Shown: positions 8,174 through 15,859 of the stretch, in pieces
Position numbering within the stretch: position 1 is the stretch's first letter
Layout of the letters: every line of letters begins with the position of its first letter
Assembly: GCA_937897365.1 (NCBI GenBank)
Contig: CALCOP010000032.1
Coordinates: 1-21,751 of the forward strand
DNA length: 21,751 nucleotides
Source: an uncultured euryarchaeote
GTDB taxonomy: Archaea; Thermoplasmatota; Poseidoniia; Poseidoniales; Poseidoniaceae
Reading direction: 5' to 3'
Program-made: the position numbers and the translations under genes
Notes under the pieces: generated by a model
The model's database searches: none
What the model was told of the DNA's origin: nothing
What the model saw: only the letters and a program-made list of their open reading frames with translations

Positions 8174-10726
8174 TTAAAATTCGAGTAATCCCTTCTTTTC
8201 AATCATAGTTAGGTCCAGTGTACCCGGGAATCCAAGATCTACTGGCATTCCAGATACAGTGATAACAATGCCAGTCAAATGCGTGTGGATGCACATTGGT
8301 AGTCCATCTGGCCAGATCTGTTGAATCACTTTCCAACCGTTCGATTTTTTCGATATTGCCTGTTCAAGACTTCCTGAACCATTGAATGCAGTCCATCCGT
8401 TTGAGTTCCAAGCATGCTGGAATAATGGTTTCTTGGTAAAGGTAGGGGGAGGGGAAACAACGTGCTTTCGAATCCAACTGTTCAACCAGTCAAGACCTGA
8501 GTCATTGAGCCATTCAATTGGCGTCGTCTCGGAAGGTAACATCTTGACATGCCCCTCTCGAGACAGTGCTCCGATAAGATTCCTGACATGAGGGTGCCGA
8601 GCATTGCTCAGTGCAAGTTTTTCCGCCATCGTGACTCCGGTGTTTATTCGACCTGCATCGATATGCAGGAGTGCACGGACGACTTCTCCATGTGTCCAAT
8701 CTGTGATATCATTGGTTTTGATAAAATCTTCAAGTAAATTGAGTGCCTTATCGGGGGTTCCTGCTAAACGCATACGAGCAATGTCACCCAGCAAGAAAAT
8801 ACGTCCAGGAGGCGTGTTTAGATATTTCAATTCACTTTGAGATTTACCGTCTCTGTACCGATGAACAAGGTCGATGTTTCGTTTCATCACCGGATCGATT
8901 GAGAGCAGAGCGGTATGCTCTGGTTGGAGGAAGCGATGCTTTGGATTAAACAAAGAAGCAACCCAATGCAGGCGAGCCGATTCAATATCGTCGTTACTCA
9001 AGAGTTCAAGGCGAGGTTTGGCTTCAGCATAATCTCGCTGAGCAAGACTTGATGCTGCAAGTACCAAACGAGCGACTTGTGCTTCGCGTCCCCCACGAAG
9101 AGCGAGAAGTGAAATCGCTTCTTGTTCAGCTTCGTTCCAGCGGCCAAGCCCTGCATAGAGTTCCATCATGGCATCAGTCTTGCGTGCAAGCGTTAGGCCC
9201 TCTAATTGAGAGTCATGGTTCTCATGAATCTTATCTAAGCGATCAAGCGCTTTCGGCCATTGGTCGTTTGAAACCAATTCAGTGAACGGTTTTTGTTTGA
9301 GGTAGATGATGTCTTGCATTTCGGAAAGACGCGCTCTATTTTCTCCAACCGCAGCATCAAAGGTAATGTCTTCAAGTTTCAAACCAATTCGTCGTGAGTT
9401 CAACCAAACGATGAGGAAGGCTATCTGACCACCAGAGGCAAGCATCCATGTGAGTTCTTCAAGGGCATCTTTCTCTAAGACGGAACAAACGGTGTCTTCC
9501 CATTCACCGCACGCAGAACCCTGCGGTAAGAAACTCGAATCCCAAAATGTGATCATCGCCAGAGCTAACAAAAGCATCGATTGACCTGCAAAGCCTGTGA
9601 AACAGAAATTGAGAACTTTTGCTTGTTGACTTGGTTCGGCTCTCAACAAACGGCTGTCTGCTAACTTAATGCCTCCTTTTCCAGAAACATCCTGAACATC
9701 AAGGAAAAGAATCCGAGCAACTTCATAGACGAAGAGGAAGCCTATGACTGCGACGTTCAATAACAAAAAGAGCAGTACGAATGTTACGATGGGAACGCGT
9801 ATTCCCGGCTGTGGAATAAATGAAAACAATTCAATGAGACCAAATCCGAGGATTCCCCCTTCCTCCATAAAGGTCGTTTGGACTCTATACTCTGGAAGCT
9901 CAAGAACCCGGTCTGAATGAACCAGCATATCTGGGTCATACAACAAGAGGAGAAGAGAAAGTAATGTATTCAACGCAACATAAGGCATTACAATCAAGTT
10001 GATGTTAACAATTTGCGCGATACCTTGCTGCTTTGCACTCGGAACATGATTATGGAAGGGAGAGGGCTCTCCTCCAGCGATTTTCCGAGAGGATTGTCGG
10101 AGAGCTTGCCAAGAGGACCCAAGAATGCGACCGTAAGCAAGAATAGAAGGTGAGAACATGGCAAAAGCCGCGATACTGAACCTTCGGGAAGTCGGCACGT
10201 CTGCTACATCGAGAAGCAAATAGATCGCAAACACCAATCCTATCCAAAGGATCATCAACATAAAATAAGTATACACACGCCAAATATTTGACTCTTGTAA
10301 AGAGGCTCGGTCTTGACCTATGGGTTTGATCACTTGAGCACCCAAAGAAGTGCCCGCCGAAATCAAAGCGGGGAGTGCGATGAAAATGAGGGCAATGCTC
10401 AGAGAGGGCGCATGGTATCCATCAGATAAATCAAATCGAATCATTAAAAATTCGAAAAACAACAACAGCGCTCCAACCAAGGCGAAGATATAGGTTGCAA
10501 CTCCGGAAAACATACCTCGGGAAGAAAGTAAATCTCGCGCATCTTGTGTTGATGTGGTGATTTGATGAACTTCATATCGTTTTATTCCCGTTTCAAAAGC
10601 CACTTGTAGACCACGTAATTGGCGGGGGACGACACGCGTCCAAAAGAGCCAAGCGGTTGCCGCTGCCAAGAGATATGGAATCAAGGCAGCGAGTGTTAAT
10701 CCGCTTACAATAGGTGGCGCAGACAT
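8174..10726 (-). CDS. Multi-TM membrane protein with helical-repeat C-terminus, unknown function
   Basis: This 850-residue protein has about nine hydrophobic helices in its first half, near residues 10-31, 76-97, 108-130, 152-174, 182-203, 240-264, 311-343 (long, perhaps with a re-entrant part), 370-395 and 424-444. A short loop at 400-420 contains two cysteines (C406, C414) that could form a disulfide. Residues of about 465-730 are TPR-like helical repeats (for example MMELYAGLGRWNEAEQEA and ALNLLEDFIKTNDI). The last 120 residues form a separate mixed domain rich in Trp, Gly and Pro. No transporter or enzyme signature was recognised. The start at 10726 follows the thrS stop by 9 bp, and TGAGGT overlapping that stop provides a ribosome site, so the gene is co-transcribed with thrS. 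Function is unknown. Confidence 0.85.
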   Translation of the reverse strand: MSAPPIVSGLTLAALIPYLLAAATAWLFWTRVVPRQLRGLQVAFETGIKRYEVHQITTSTQDARDLLSSRGMFSGVATYIFALVGALLLFFEFLMIRFDLSDGYHAPSLSIALIFIALPALISAGTSLGAQVIKPIGQDRASLQESNIWRVYTYFMLMILWIGLVFAIYLLLDVADVPTSRRFSIAAFAMFSPSILAYGRILGSSWQALRQSSRKIAGGEPSPFHNHVPSAKQQGIAQIVNINLIVMPYVALNTLLSLLLLLYDPDMLVHSDRVLELPEYRVQTTFMEEGGILGFGLIELFSFIPQPGIRVPIVTFVLLFLLLNVAVIGFLFVYEVARILFLDVQDVSGKGGIKLADSRLLRAEPSQQAKVLNFCFTGFAGQSMLLLALAMITFWDSSFLPQGSACGEWEDTVCSVLEKDALEELTWMLASGGQIAFLIVWLNSRRIGLKLEDITFDAAVGENRARLSEMQDIIYLKQKPFTELVSNDQWPKALDRLDKIHENHDSQLEGLTLARKTDAMMELYAGLGRWNEAEQEAISLLALRGGREAQVARLVLAASSLAQRDYAEAKPRLELLSNDDIESARLHWVASLFNPKHRFLQPEHTALLSIDPVMKRNIDLVHRYRDGKSQSELKYLNTPPGRIFLLGDIARMRLAGTPDKALNLLEDFIKTNDITDWTHGEVVRALLHIDAGRINTGVTMAEKLALSNARHPHVRNLIGALSREGHVKMLPSETTPIEWLNDSGLDWLNSWIRKHVVSPPPTFTKKPLFQHAWNSNGWTAFNGSGSLEQAISKKSNGWKVIQQIWPDGLPMCIHTHLTGIVITVSGMPVDLGFPGTLDLTMIEKKGLLEF

Positions 10727-10735
10727 CTTCGTACC

Positions 10736-12763
10736 TCACTCTTCATTTGGCGAATTCACTAAAGATGGTTGAGTCACCTTCTCATCGATTTCATTTCTCA
10801 AATCCTTGATAAAAGTATCAAGAGGAATATCGCTGACTTGGTCACCATTACGTGCTCGAAGGCTGACAGTACGATGTTCAGTCTCATCATCACCGAGAAT
10901 CACCATATAAGCAGGTTGCAACTTACGATGATTTCGAATCTTCTTCATAATGTTATTATCAGAATCGTCAACTTCGACACGTATTCCTACATTGCGTAAT
11001 GCATCAGCAACCTGTGTTGCATATGCTTGGTGTTCTCCCCGTATAGTGATAATGTGACACTGTGTTGGTGTAAGCCAAGTAGGGAATTTGCCAGCAAAAT
11101 GTTCGATGAGGACACCACAAAATCGCTCCATAGAACCGAAGGGTGCGCGATGAATCATAACCGGACGGTGGATTTCACCATCACTGCCTTTGTATTCTAA
11201 ATGAAAGCGCTCGGGTAAATTATAATCCACTTGAACTGTTCCAAGTTGCCACTCTCTACCAATAACATCTTTCACGACGAAATCGATCTTAGGGCCGTAG
11301 AAAGCCGCCTCACCCTGCTCTTCAGACCAATTCACCCCGAGTGATTCCGCAGCCGCACGACAGGCGTCTTCTGCTTTATCCCACCGTTCGGGGTCACCGA
11401 CATATTTGTCAGAGTCTAAATCTCGCAGACCGACTCGTACTCGGTAATCATCCATACCAAGTTTATCAAATATAATTTGGACAAGTTCGATACATCCAAG
11501 AACTTCCTCAGCAATTTGGTCTTCAGTTACGAAAAGGTGGGCATCATCTTGAGTAAATCCTCGAACCCGAGTCAAACCTGAGATTTCCCCCGACTGCTCC
11601 CAACGATAGACCGTTCCAAATTCTGCCAAACGTAGTGGCAAATCACGATAAGAACGCATTTGAGAAGCATAAATCTTGACATGGTGAGGACAATTCATTG
11701 GCTTAAGCATGTATCCATCGATATCTCCACTCTTCATCAAATTCGAAAGTTCGCCGCAGGTGCACCCCTCATCTGATAATTTCTTCATCAGTTCGCGTTC
11801 AACAAGCGGAGGATATTGTGACTCTTGGTAATAGGGAAAGTGCCCCGAGGTGCGATACAAGTCTAATTTACCGACGTGCGGTGTAAAGACTTGAGAGTAT
11901 CCTTGTCGACGCAAGTGGAAAGAAATGAAATCCTGTAACTCCTGACGAATAATCGAACCACGTGGGGTCCAAAGAATCAAACCTTGGCCAACTTCCTCAT
12001 CGATATGAAACAATTGTAAGTCCTTTCCAAGTTTCCTGTGGTCTCTTTTCTTTGCTTGTTCTAAACGATCAAGCGTGGCCCGAAGAGCCTCTTTACTCGG
12101 TTCAACAAGACCATAAATTCGAACCAACTGTTCTCTGTCTTGATCACCCCTCCAATAAGCTGATGAAATGCTTGTCAGTTTGACATTCATCAATCTCGAA
12201 GTATTGGGGACGTGTGGACCGAGACATAAGTCATACCAGTCATCCTGTTTGTAGATGGTTGAACCACTGCCATCCTCAATTTTATCTTGGATTATTTCCA
12301 GTTTGTATGGATTGTGTGAGAAATGGTCTTTCAGCTGTGCCTCGTCTAACTCTATTCGCTCGATTGTGAAATTCTTACGTGCCAATTCTTGCATCTTTTT
12401 TTGAATTGGTTTGAGGTCTGATTCTGAAATAGGTTCCATCGCAAAATCATAGTAGAATCCACGATCGACTGGAGGTCCTATGGTCGGTTTTGCGTCGGGA
12501 TAGATGGACATGACTGCTTGCGCAAGTAAGTGAGCGGCACTGTGACGTAGGATGTACATTCCTTCATCGGAATCCGTGAGAATCCCTTCAACGGAGCAAT
12601 CACTTTCAATCGGGCGAGAAAGGTCACATTCCTCGCCATCAATCCGCGCCGCTAAACACCCGTGTTTCTTCCCCAGTGCATCGGTAATAACTTCAGCACA
12701 GGTGATCCCAGCAGCATACTCGTTGACCGTTCCATCGGGCAAAGTGACATTGATGAGTGACAT
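10736..12763 (-). CDS. thrS: Threonyl-tRNA synthetase, bacterial type
   Basis: Charges tRNA-Thr with threonine. The 675 residues show the full bacterial/eukaryotic layout: TGS domain (1-62); the N2 editing domain with HSAAH (H74, H78) and the C180-x3-H184 pair that clears Ser-tRNA-Thr; a class II catalytic core with zinc ligands C358 (MNCPHH), H409 (DDAHLF) and H538 (IHRAPFGS); and a C-terminal anticodon-binding domain from about 565. The core wording (LKPMNCPHH, GEAAFYGPKIDF, QLGTVQVDYNLPERF) recalls Bacteroidetes-like enzymes. Most euryarchaea instead have a DTD-like editing domain, so a bacterial origin is likely. Residues of about 321-350 form an insertion containing CTC, absent from common bacterial forms as I recall them. 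The ATG is preceded by GGAGAG. A hairpin sits just upstream, and an 850-residue membrane protein follows in the same unit. Confidence 0.97.
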   Translation of the reverse strand: MSLINVTLPDGTVNEYAAGITCAEVITDALGKKHGCLAARIDGEECDLSRPIESDCSVEGILTDSDEGMYILRHSAAHLLAQAVMSIYPDAKPTIGPPVDRGFYYDFAMEPISESDLKPIQKKMQELARKNFTIERIELDEAQLKDHFSHNPYKLEIIQDKIEDGSGSTIYKQDDWYDLCLGPHVPNTSRLMNVKLTSISSAYWRGDQDREQLVRIYGLVEPSKEALRATLDRLEQAKKRDHRKLGKDLQLFHIDEEVGQGLILWTPRGSIIRQELQDFISFHLRRQGYSQVFTPHVGKLDLYRTSGHFPYYQESQYPPLVERELMKKLSDEGCTCGELSNLMKSGDIDGYMLKPMNCPHHVKIYASQMRSYRDLPLRLAEFGTVYRWEQSGEISGLTRVRGFTQDDAHLFVTEDQIAEEVLGCIELVQIIFDKLGMDDYRVRVGLRDLDSDKYVGDPERWDKAEDACRAAAESLGVNWSEEQGEAAFYGPKIDFVVKDVIGREWQLGTVQVDYNLPERFHLEYKGSDGEIHRPVMIHRAPFGSMERFCGVLIEHFAGKFPTWLTPTQCHIITIRGEHQAYATQVADALRNVGIRVEVDDSDNNIMKKIRNHRKLQPAYMVILGDDETEHRTVSLRARNGDQVSDIPLDTFIKDLRNEIDEKVTQPSLVNSPNEE

Positions 12764-12777
12764 GGGGCTCTCTCCTT

Positions 12778-12794
12778 CAACCCCTACGGGGTTG
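12778..12794 (-). promoter_or_regulatory. Hairpin next to the thrS ribosome site
   Basis: CAACCCC and GGGGTTG form a perfect 7-bp stem with a 3-nt loop. On the minus strand it ends one base short of AAGGAGAG, the thrS ribosome site, which begins at 12777. No T-run follows, so it is not a clear terminator for the gene upstream. Its place suggests an effect on thrS translation or mRNA stability; that is inference. Confidence 0.5.
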
Positions 12795-12860
12795 TTCTCC
12801 CTTCATCAAACCATCACTCGCCAAGCAGTGGAAACAGTATGCCTTTGACGTAAACGATGC

Positions 12861-13412
12861 TTACCAAGGGAATTTGAGGTTCCAATAGATGCCGTCAAAG
12901 ATAATGCACTGGATTCCAAGGAGTATCGAACCGATTAACATCTTTCCGCCTCCTGGCATTTCATCAACATAAGCCGAATAAGCCAGCAATCCCATCAGTA
13001 TATTTCCTATGCAAGCCAAGAGTAAGACACCGACAACCAAGATCGGGGTCCAACTATACTCATTTTCAATATGAAAAATCGTGGCTTCAAGCCATAACGC
13101 AGACGGAATTACCAGCAAAGCAAATGCCAGCAGTAAACGTGCGCCACCGCCCCCATCTGACTCACCCCAAGGCCATCGTAAAGACTCCATAGCAGAGGCA
13201 TCGTTTTGGTAGAGAATAATCCACCAATACATCAGGAAGCCAAAAGCGGCTGAGAACATGAAAGGAACAATGAACTTCGCTTGCGACCAGGGGATTCCAC
13301 CCCAGAGTGCTGTTTTATCCGAAGCGTGAGAGAGGCCATACACATAGGATACAAGAACGAGTGTTCCAAAGATGATAATGAATATCCGGACAAAGTTTCG
13401 CGTAACTTCCAT
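12861..13412 (-). CDS. Five-TM membrane protein, unknown function
   Basis: This is a protein of 183 residues from the ATG at 13412. Hydrophobic helices lie near 7-27, 46-68, 91-111, 122-147 and 157-177, with a Gly-rich cytoplasmic or periplasmic loop (ESDGGGGAR) between the second and third. I chose 13412 because a short basic N-terminus (MEVTRNFVRIF) then leads straight into the first helix, and GAGGG lies just ahead, as for the Roadblock gene. An in-frame ATG at 13463 overlaps the stop of the preceding gene and would add 17 residues. It is the last gene of a three-gene minus-strand cluster with a DRAM-like protein. No family was recognised. Its arrangement of helices and Trp-rich ends is broadly like that neighbour, but I see no shared motif. 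Confidence 0.75.
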   Translation of the reverse strand: MEVTRNFVRIFIIIFGTLVLVSYVYGLSHASDKTALWGGIPWSQAKFIVPFMFSAAFGFLMYWWIILYQNDASAMESLRWPWGESDGGGGARLLLAFALLVIPSALWLEATIFHIENEYSWTPILVVGVLLLACIGNILMGLLAYSAYVDEMPGGGKMLIGSILLGIQCIIFDGIYWNLKFPW

Positions 13413-13456
13413 GACCCTCGGTGAGGGCTTACACTGATAAGGACCTGTACCGATGC

Positions 13457-13813
13457 TTACCATTCAACATCAAAATCGTCACCAATTGAAGTCGACGGAC
13501 GGTCGAGAATTTCAACTTTTTTGGGCGTCGGTTGTTCTATATTTTCTTGGGATTTTTCATCTGCTCGCTTCATATTCACAACGAAACTGTTTTGTTGGGC
13601 TACATGCTGAGTAGGTCCTCGATAATCTGGCTTAGATTCGGGCTCTTTTTGAACCACTTTTTCGACTTCGGGAACACCATCTTTCTCCACCGTAGGCGAG
13701 GATTGTTCAGTATCGCTATTTAGCTCTGCGAAGTCTTTAGCCATTGCATCAGCAAGAGTTGGGACGTGCACCTTCCTCCGACTCATATGTTGACCAAAGC
13801 ATGCACGGCTCAT
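13457..13813 (-). CDS. Small charged, disordered protein between two membrane protein genes
   Basis: This is a protein of 118 residues from the ATG at 13813, or 109 from the ATG at 13786 (MSRRKVHVPTLADAM). The frame is open further upstream to 13975, but that part overlaps the end of the DRAM-like gene and is probably not translated. The sequence begins with a basic, partly helical stretch and then is rich in E, K, P, S, T and D, with no hydrophobic segment, so it is probably soluble and mostly disordered. It ends in GDDFDVEW. Neither start has a good ribosome site. It lies 19 bp downstream of the DRAM-like stop, and its end overlaps the earliest possible start of the five-TM gene, so all three are likely one unit. 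The family is not recognised; it may bind one of its membrane neighbours. Confidence 0.6.
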   Translation of the reverse strand: MSRACFGQHMSRRKVHVPTLADAMAKDFAELNSDTEQSSPTVEKDGVPEVEKVVQKEPESKPDYRGPTQHVAQQNSFVVNMKRADEKSQENIEQPTPKKVEILDRPSTSIGDDFDVEW

Positions 13814-13832
13814 CAAGTCTTGCGCTGGAGAA

Positions 13833-14573
13833 CTATTCTTCTTCTGTACTTGATTCTTCAAAAACCACTTCAGGTAAAAAGGAAAGAATGGTTCCGAGTA
13901 TACCGAATACGAGGACATATTCCCAAACTGCTGCCACGTTAAGCAATGGATATGTCGAGCTGGTACAAAACTCAAGCATATCTGATGTTGTTACATTGTA
14001 TGAATCCCAATCAAAATCAGGACCCCAAACTTTGGCTTGGATGGATATCATTTGAACTAAGCCTACAAGTGCCGAAACTGCGGCTAAAATTCGTAAGCCG
14101 AGTACGGTTCTAAATCGGTTATGGTTCCACCAGATTCGAACAGTAACGGCGGTTACCAGTAAACACCAATAGACTCCATTATTGAATATATCAAAGGCAT
14201 AATGACCGTGCATAGGCCCATCGATATCCCATGGCACAGTACCTATTCGAATACAGGAAAATGCACCAATCAAACCGGGGAAAACTGCGAGATGATTGAG
14301 TCCGTGCCAGATGGAGTGATGACCTCCATCAGAGATTCGCTTCATATTCATCGAATGTATTTCCATGATGATCCAAAACACGAGATAGCCGCTCACAAAA
14401 GTGCCTACAGTGAAAATAGTATCTCCTGGCTCATACAAATCAAAGTCAGAAATAAAAGGCATGTAAGCCTTACATCCGTTCATAACCCAAGTTACATATC
14501 CTGCAATTAACCAAACCATGGTCGAAAAAACCATGAGAAGAATTGCAAGACGCCTGCGTTGAACAGTGTTCAT
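13833..14573 (-). CDS. Six-TM protein resembling Frag1/DRAM/Sfk1 family
   Basis: This 246-residue integral membrane protein has helices near 9-29, 53-72, 92-110, 126-146, 157-178 and 213-233. Between the first two is YMPFISDFDLYEPGDTIF, which matches the hallmark of the Frag1/DRAM/Sfk1 family (P-x-[IV]-S-D followed by a P-E/G and an aromatic). The last helix, WEYVLVFGILGTILSFLPEV, also matches the family's C-terminal pattern. Eukaryotic members act in autophagy (DRAM), GPI-anchor remodelling (PGAP2/Frag1) and lipid asymmetry (Sfk1); the archaeal role is unknown. The ATG is preceded by GAGGAGAG at good spacing. The protein ends in a short acidic tail (EESSTEEE). It heads a minus-strand cluster with a disordered protein and a five-TM protein, and diverges from the NAD kinase family gene. 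The family call rests on motif memory only. Confidence 0.65.
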   Translation of the reverse strand: MNTVQRRRLAILLMVFSTMVWLIAGYVTWVMNGCKAYMPFISDFDLYEPGDTIFTVGTFVSGYLVFWIIMEIHSMNMKRISDGGHHSIWHGLNHLAVFPGLIGAFSCIRIGTVPWDIDGPMHGHYAFDIFNNGVYWCLLVTAVTVRIWWNHNRFRTVLGLRILAAVSALVGLVQMISIQAKVWGPDFDWDSYNVTTSDMLEFCTSSTYPLLNVAAVWEYVLVFGILGTILSFLPEVVFEESSTEEE

Positions 14574-14662
14574 TAAACTCTCCTCTACTCCTCGCTTTTT
14601 GATGCCATCGCCCTAACAAGTCAATGCAGGTCTTCTTGAAGGTGATTCACTTCCATTACAAT

Positions 14663-15859
14663 ATGCGCATCGGTATTGTGGTAAATCCAGATGCTGGCCT
14701 TGGAGGTCGTTTAGGATTCAAAGGTAGCGATGGAAGGGCTGCTGAAGCCCGAGCTGCTGGCGCTGAAGATCGAGCTGGTCCTCGAATGAATCAAGCCCTT
14801 GAAGCCCTGAAAACCTTGCTTGAAAGTTCACTTAATCGCACACAAGTCAAGATGGAATGTATCGGTTGGGAAGGTCGAATGGGAGGTGCTTGGGTGCCTT
14901 CGGCGAATGAAAACATAACCTTCTCGAGTATTGGAATTACTCCAGATACTACATCGGAAAAAGATACCAGTGAACTGGTTCACGCACTTGTCGAATCAGG
15001 TGCTGAAGCCATACTCTATGCCGGAGGTGATGGAACAACAAGAGACATAGCGAATACCCTTGAAAGCATCAATAAAGACGCTCAAGAAATGCCATTGATT
15101 GGTGTCCCTGGAGGTGTTAAAATGCATTCTGGATGTTTCGCTACAACTCCAAAAGCCGCTGCTGAAGTTACTTTGGCATTCCTTTTAGGCGATCTTCGTT
15201 GCGCAATTACAGAAGTAATGGACTTGGATGAGGAAATCTATCAGGAAGGCGTTTGGAAAGTCAGAATGTATGGTGAAGCATGGACGCCATCGAGTCCTCG
15301 GTTCATGCAGGGCGCCAAGGAACAAGTTGAACGTACGAGTGAAGTAGATACAATCGAAGGATTGTCTCAACATGTCAAATCACTCCTCGATTCTGATGAA
15401 GACCTCATGATTATTTGGGGAAGTGGTGGAACTTTACGCCGAATTGGCGAAAATTGTGGTGAAGAACTCACACTGCTGGGAATCGATGTGCTCGGGCCCG
15501 TTGAAAACGGCCAAAGAAAACTCTACAGCGATTTAAACGAACAACAACTCCTCGATATCATCGCTCTTCATGTCGATGAAAAAGGCGAACAGCGCCAACG
15601 CCTTCTGTTACTCTCTCCGATGGGCGGGCAAGGCTTCCTCATTGGCAGAGGCAATCTCCAACTCTCACCCGATGTCTTGAAATTGGTAGGTATTGAAAAT
15701 ATTCTTGGTGTTGCAACACCTGCAAAATTAATTGGACTCAACGCTGTTCGAATCGATACTGGTGATGTGGCTCTCGACCAGGTGTTCCAAACGAAGAGAT
15801 TTGTCAAAATCTTACAGGGTTTTAGAACAACTCGACTTATTCGGATAGAAGAGGCGTAA
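14663..15859 (+). CDS. ATP-NAD kinase family protein (archaeal COG3199 type)
   Basis: This is a protein of 398 residues starting MRIGIVVNPDAGLGG, the classic beginning of the archaeal NAD kinase-like family, followed by GFKGSDG. The phosphate-binding GGDGT is at about 121-125 (YAGGDGTTRDIAN), and GVPGGVKMHSG follows, as in NAD kinase and diacylglycerol kinase folds. NAD kinases make NADP from NAD and ATP; in this subfamily substrate use is less certain, and long members have an extra C-terminal domain such as seen here. The frame is open from an ATG at 14624, but the conserved N-terminus begins at 14663. There is no close ribosome site (AAGGTGA lies about 18 nt upstream), so the mRNA may be leaderless. 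Its stop directly abuts the pyrG stop on the opposite strand. Confidence 0.82.
   Translation: MRIGIVVNPDAGLGGRLGFKGSDGRAAEARAAGAEDRAGPRMNQALEALKTLLESSLNRTQVKMECIGWEGRMGGAWVPSANENITFSSIGITPDTTSEKDTSELVHALVESGAEAILYAGGDGTTRDIANTLESINKDAQEMPLIGVPGGVKMHSGCFATTPKAAAEVTLAFLLGDLRCAITEVMDLDEEIYQEGVWKVRMYGEAWTPSSPRFMQGAKEQVERTSEVDTIEGLSQHVKSLLDSDEDLMIIWGSGGTLRRIGENCGEELTLLGIDVLGPVENGQRKLYSDLNEQQLLDIIALHVDEKGEQRQRLLLLSPMGGQGFLIGRGNLQLSPDVLKLVGIENILGVATPAKLIGLNAVRIDTGDVALDQVFQTKRFVKILQGFRTTRLIRIEEA

Noticed and set aside
13814..13975. Longer N-terminus for the small charged protein
   Set aside because: It would overlap the coding end of the DRAM-like gene by over 140 bp in another frame. The composition of that part (aromatic, hydrophobic) also differs from the rest.
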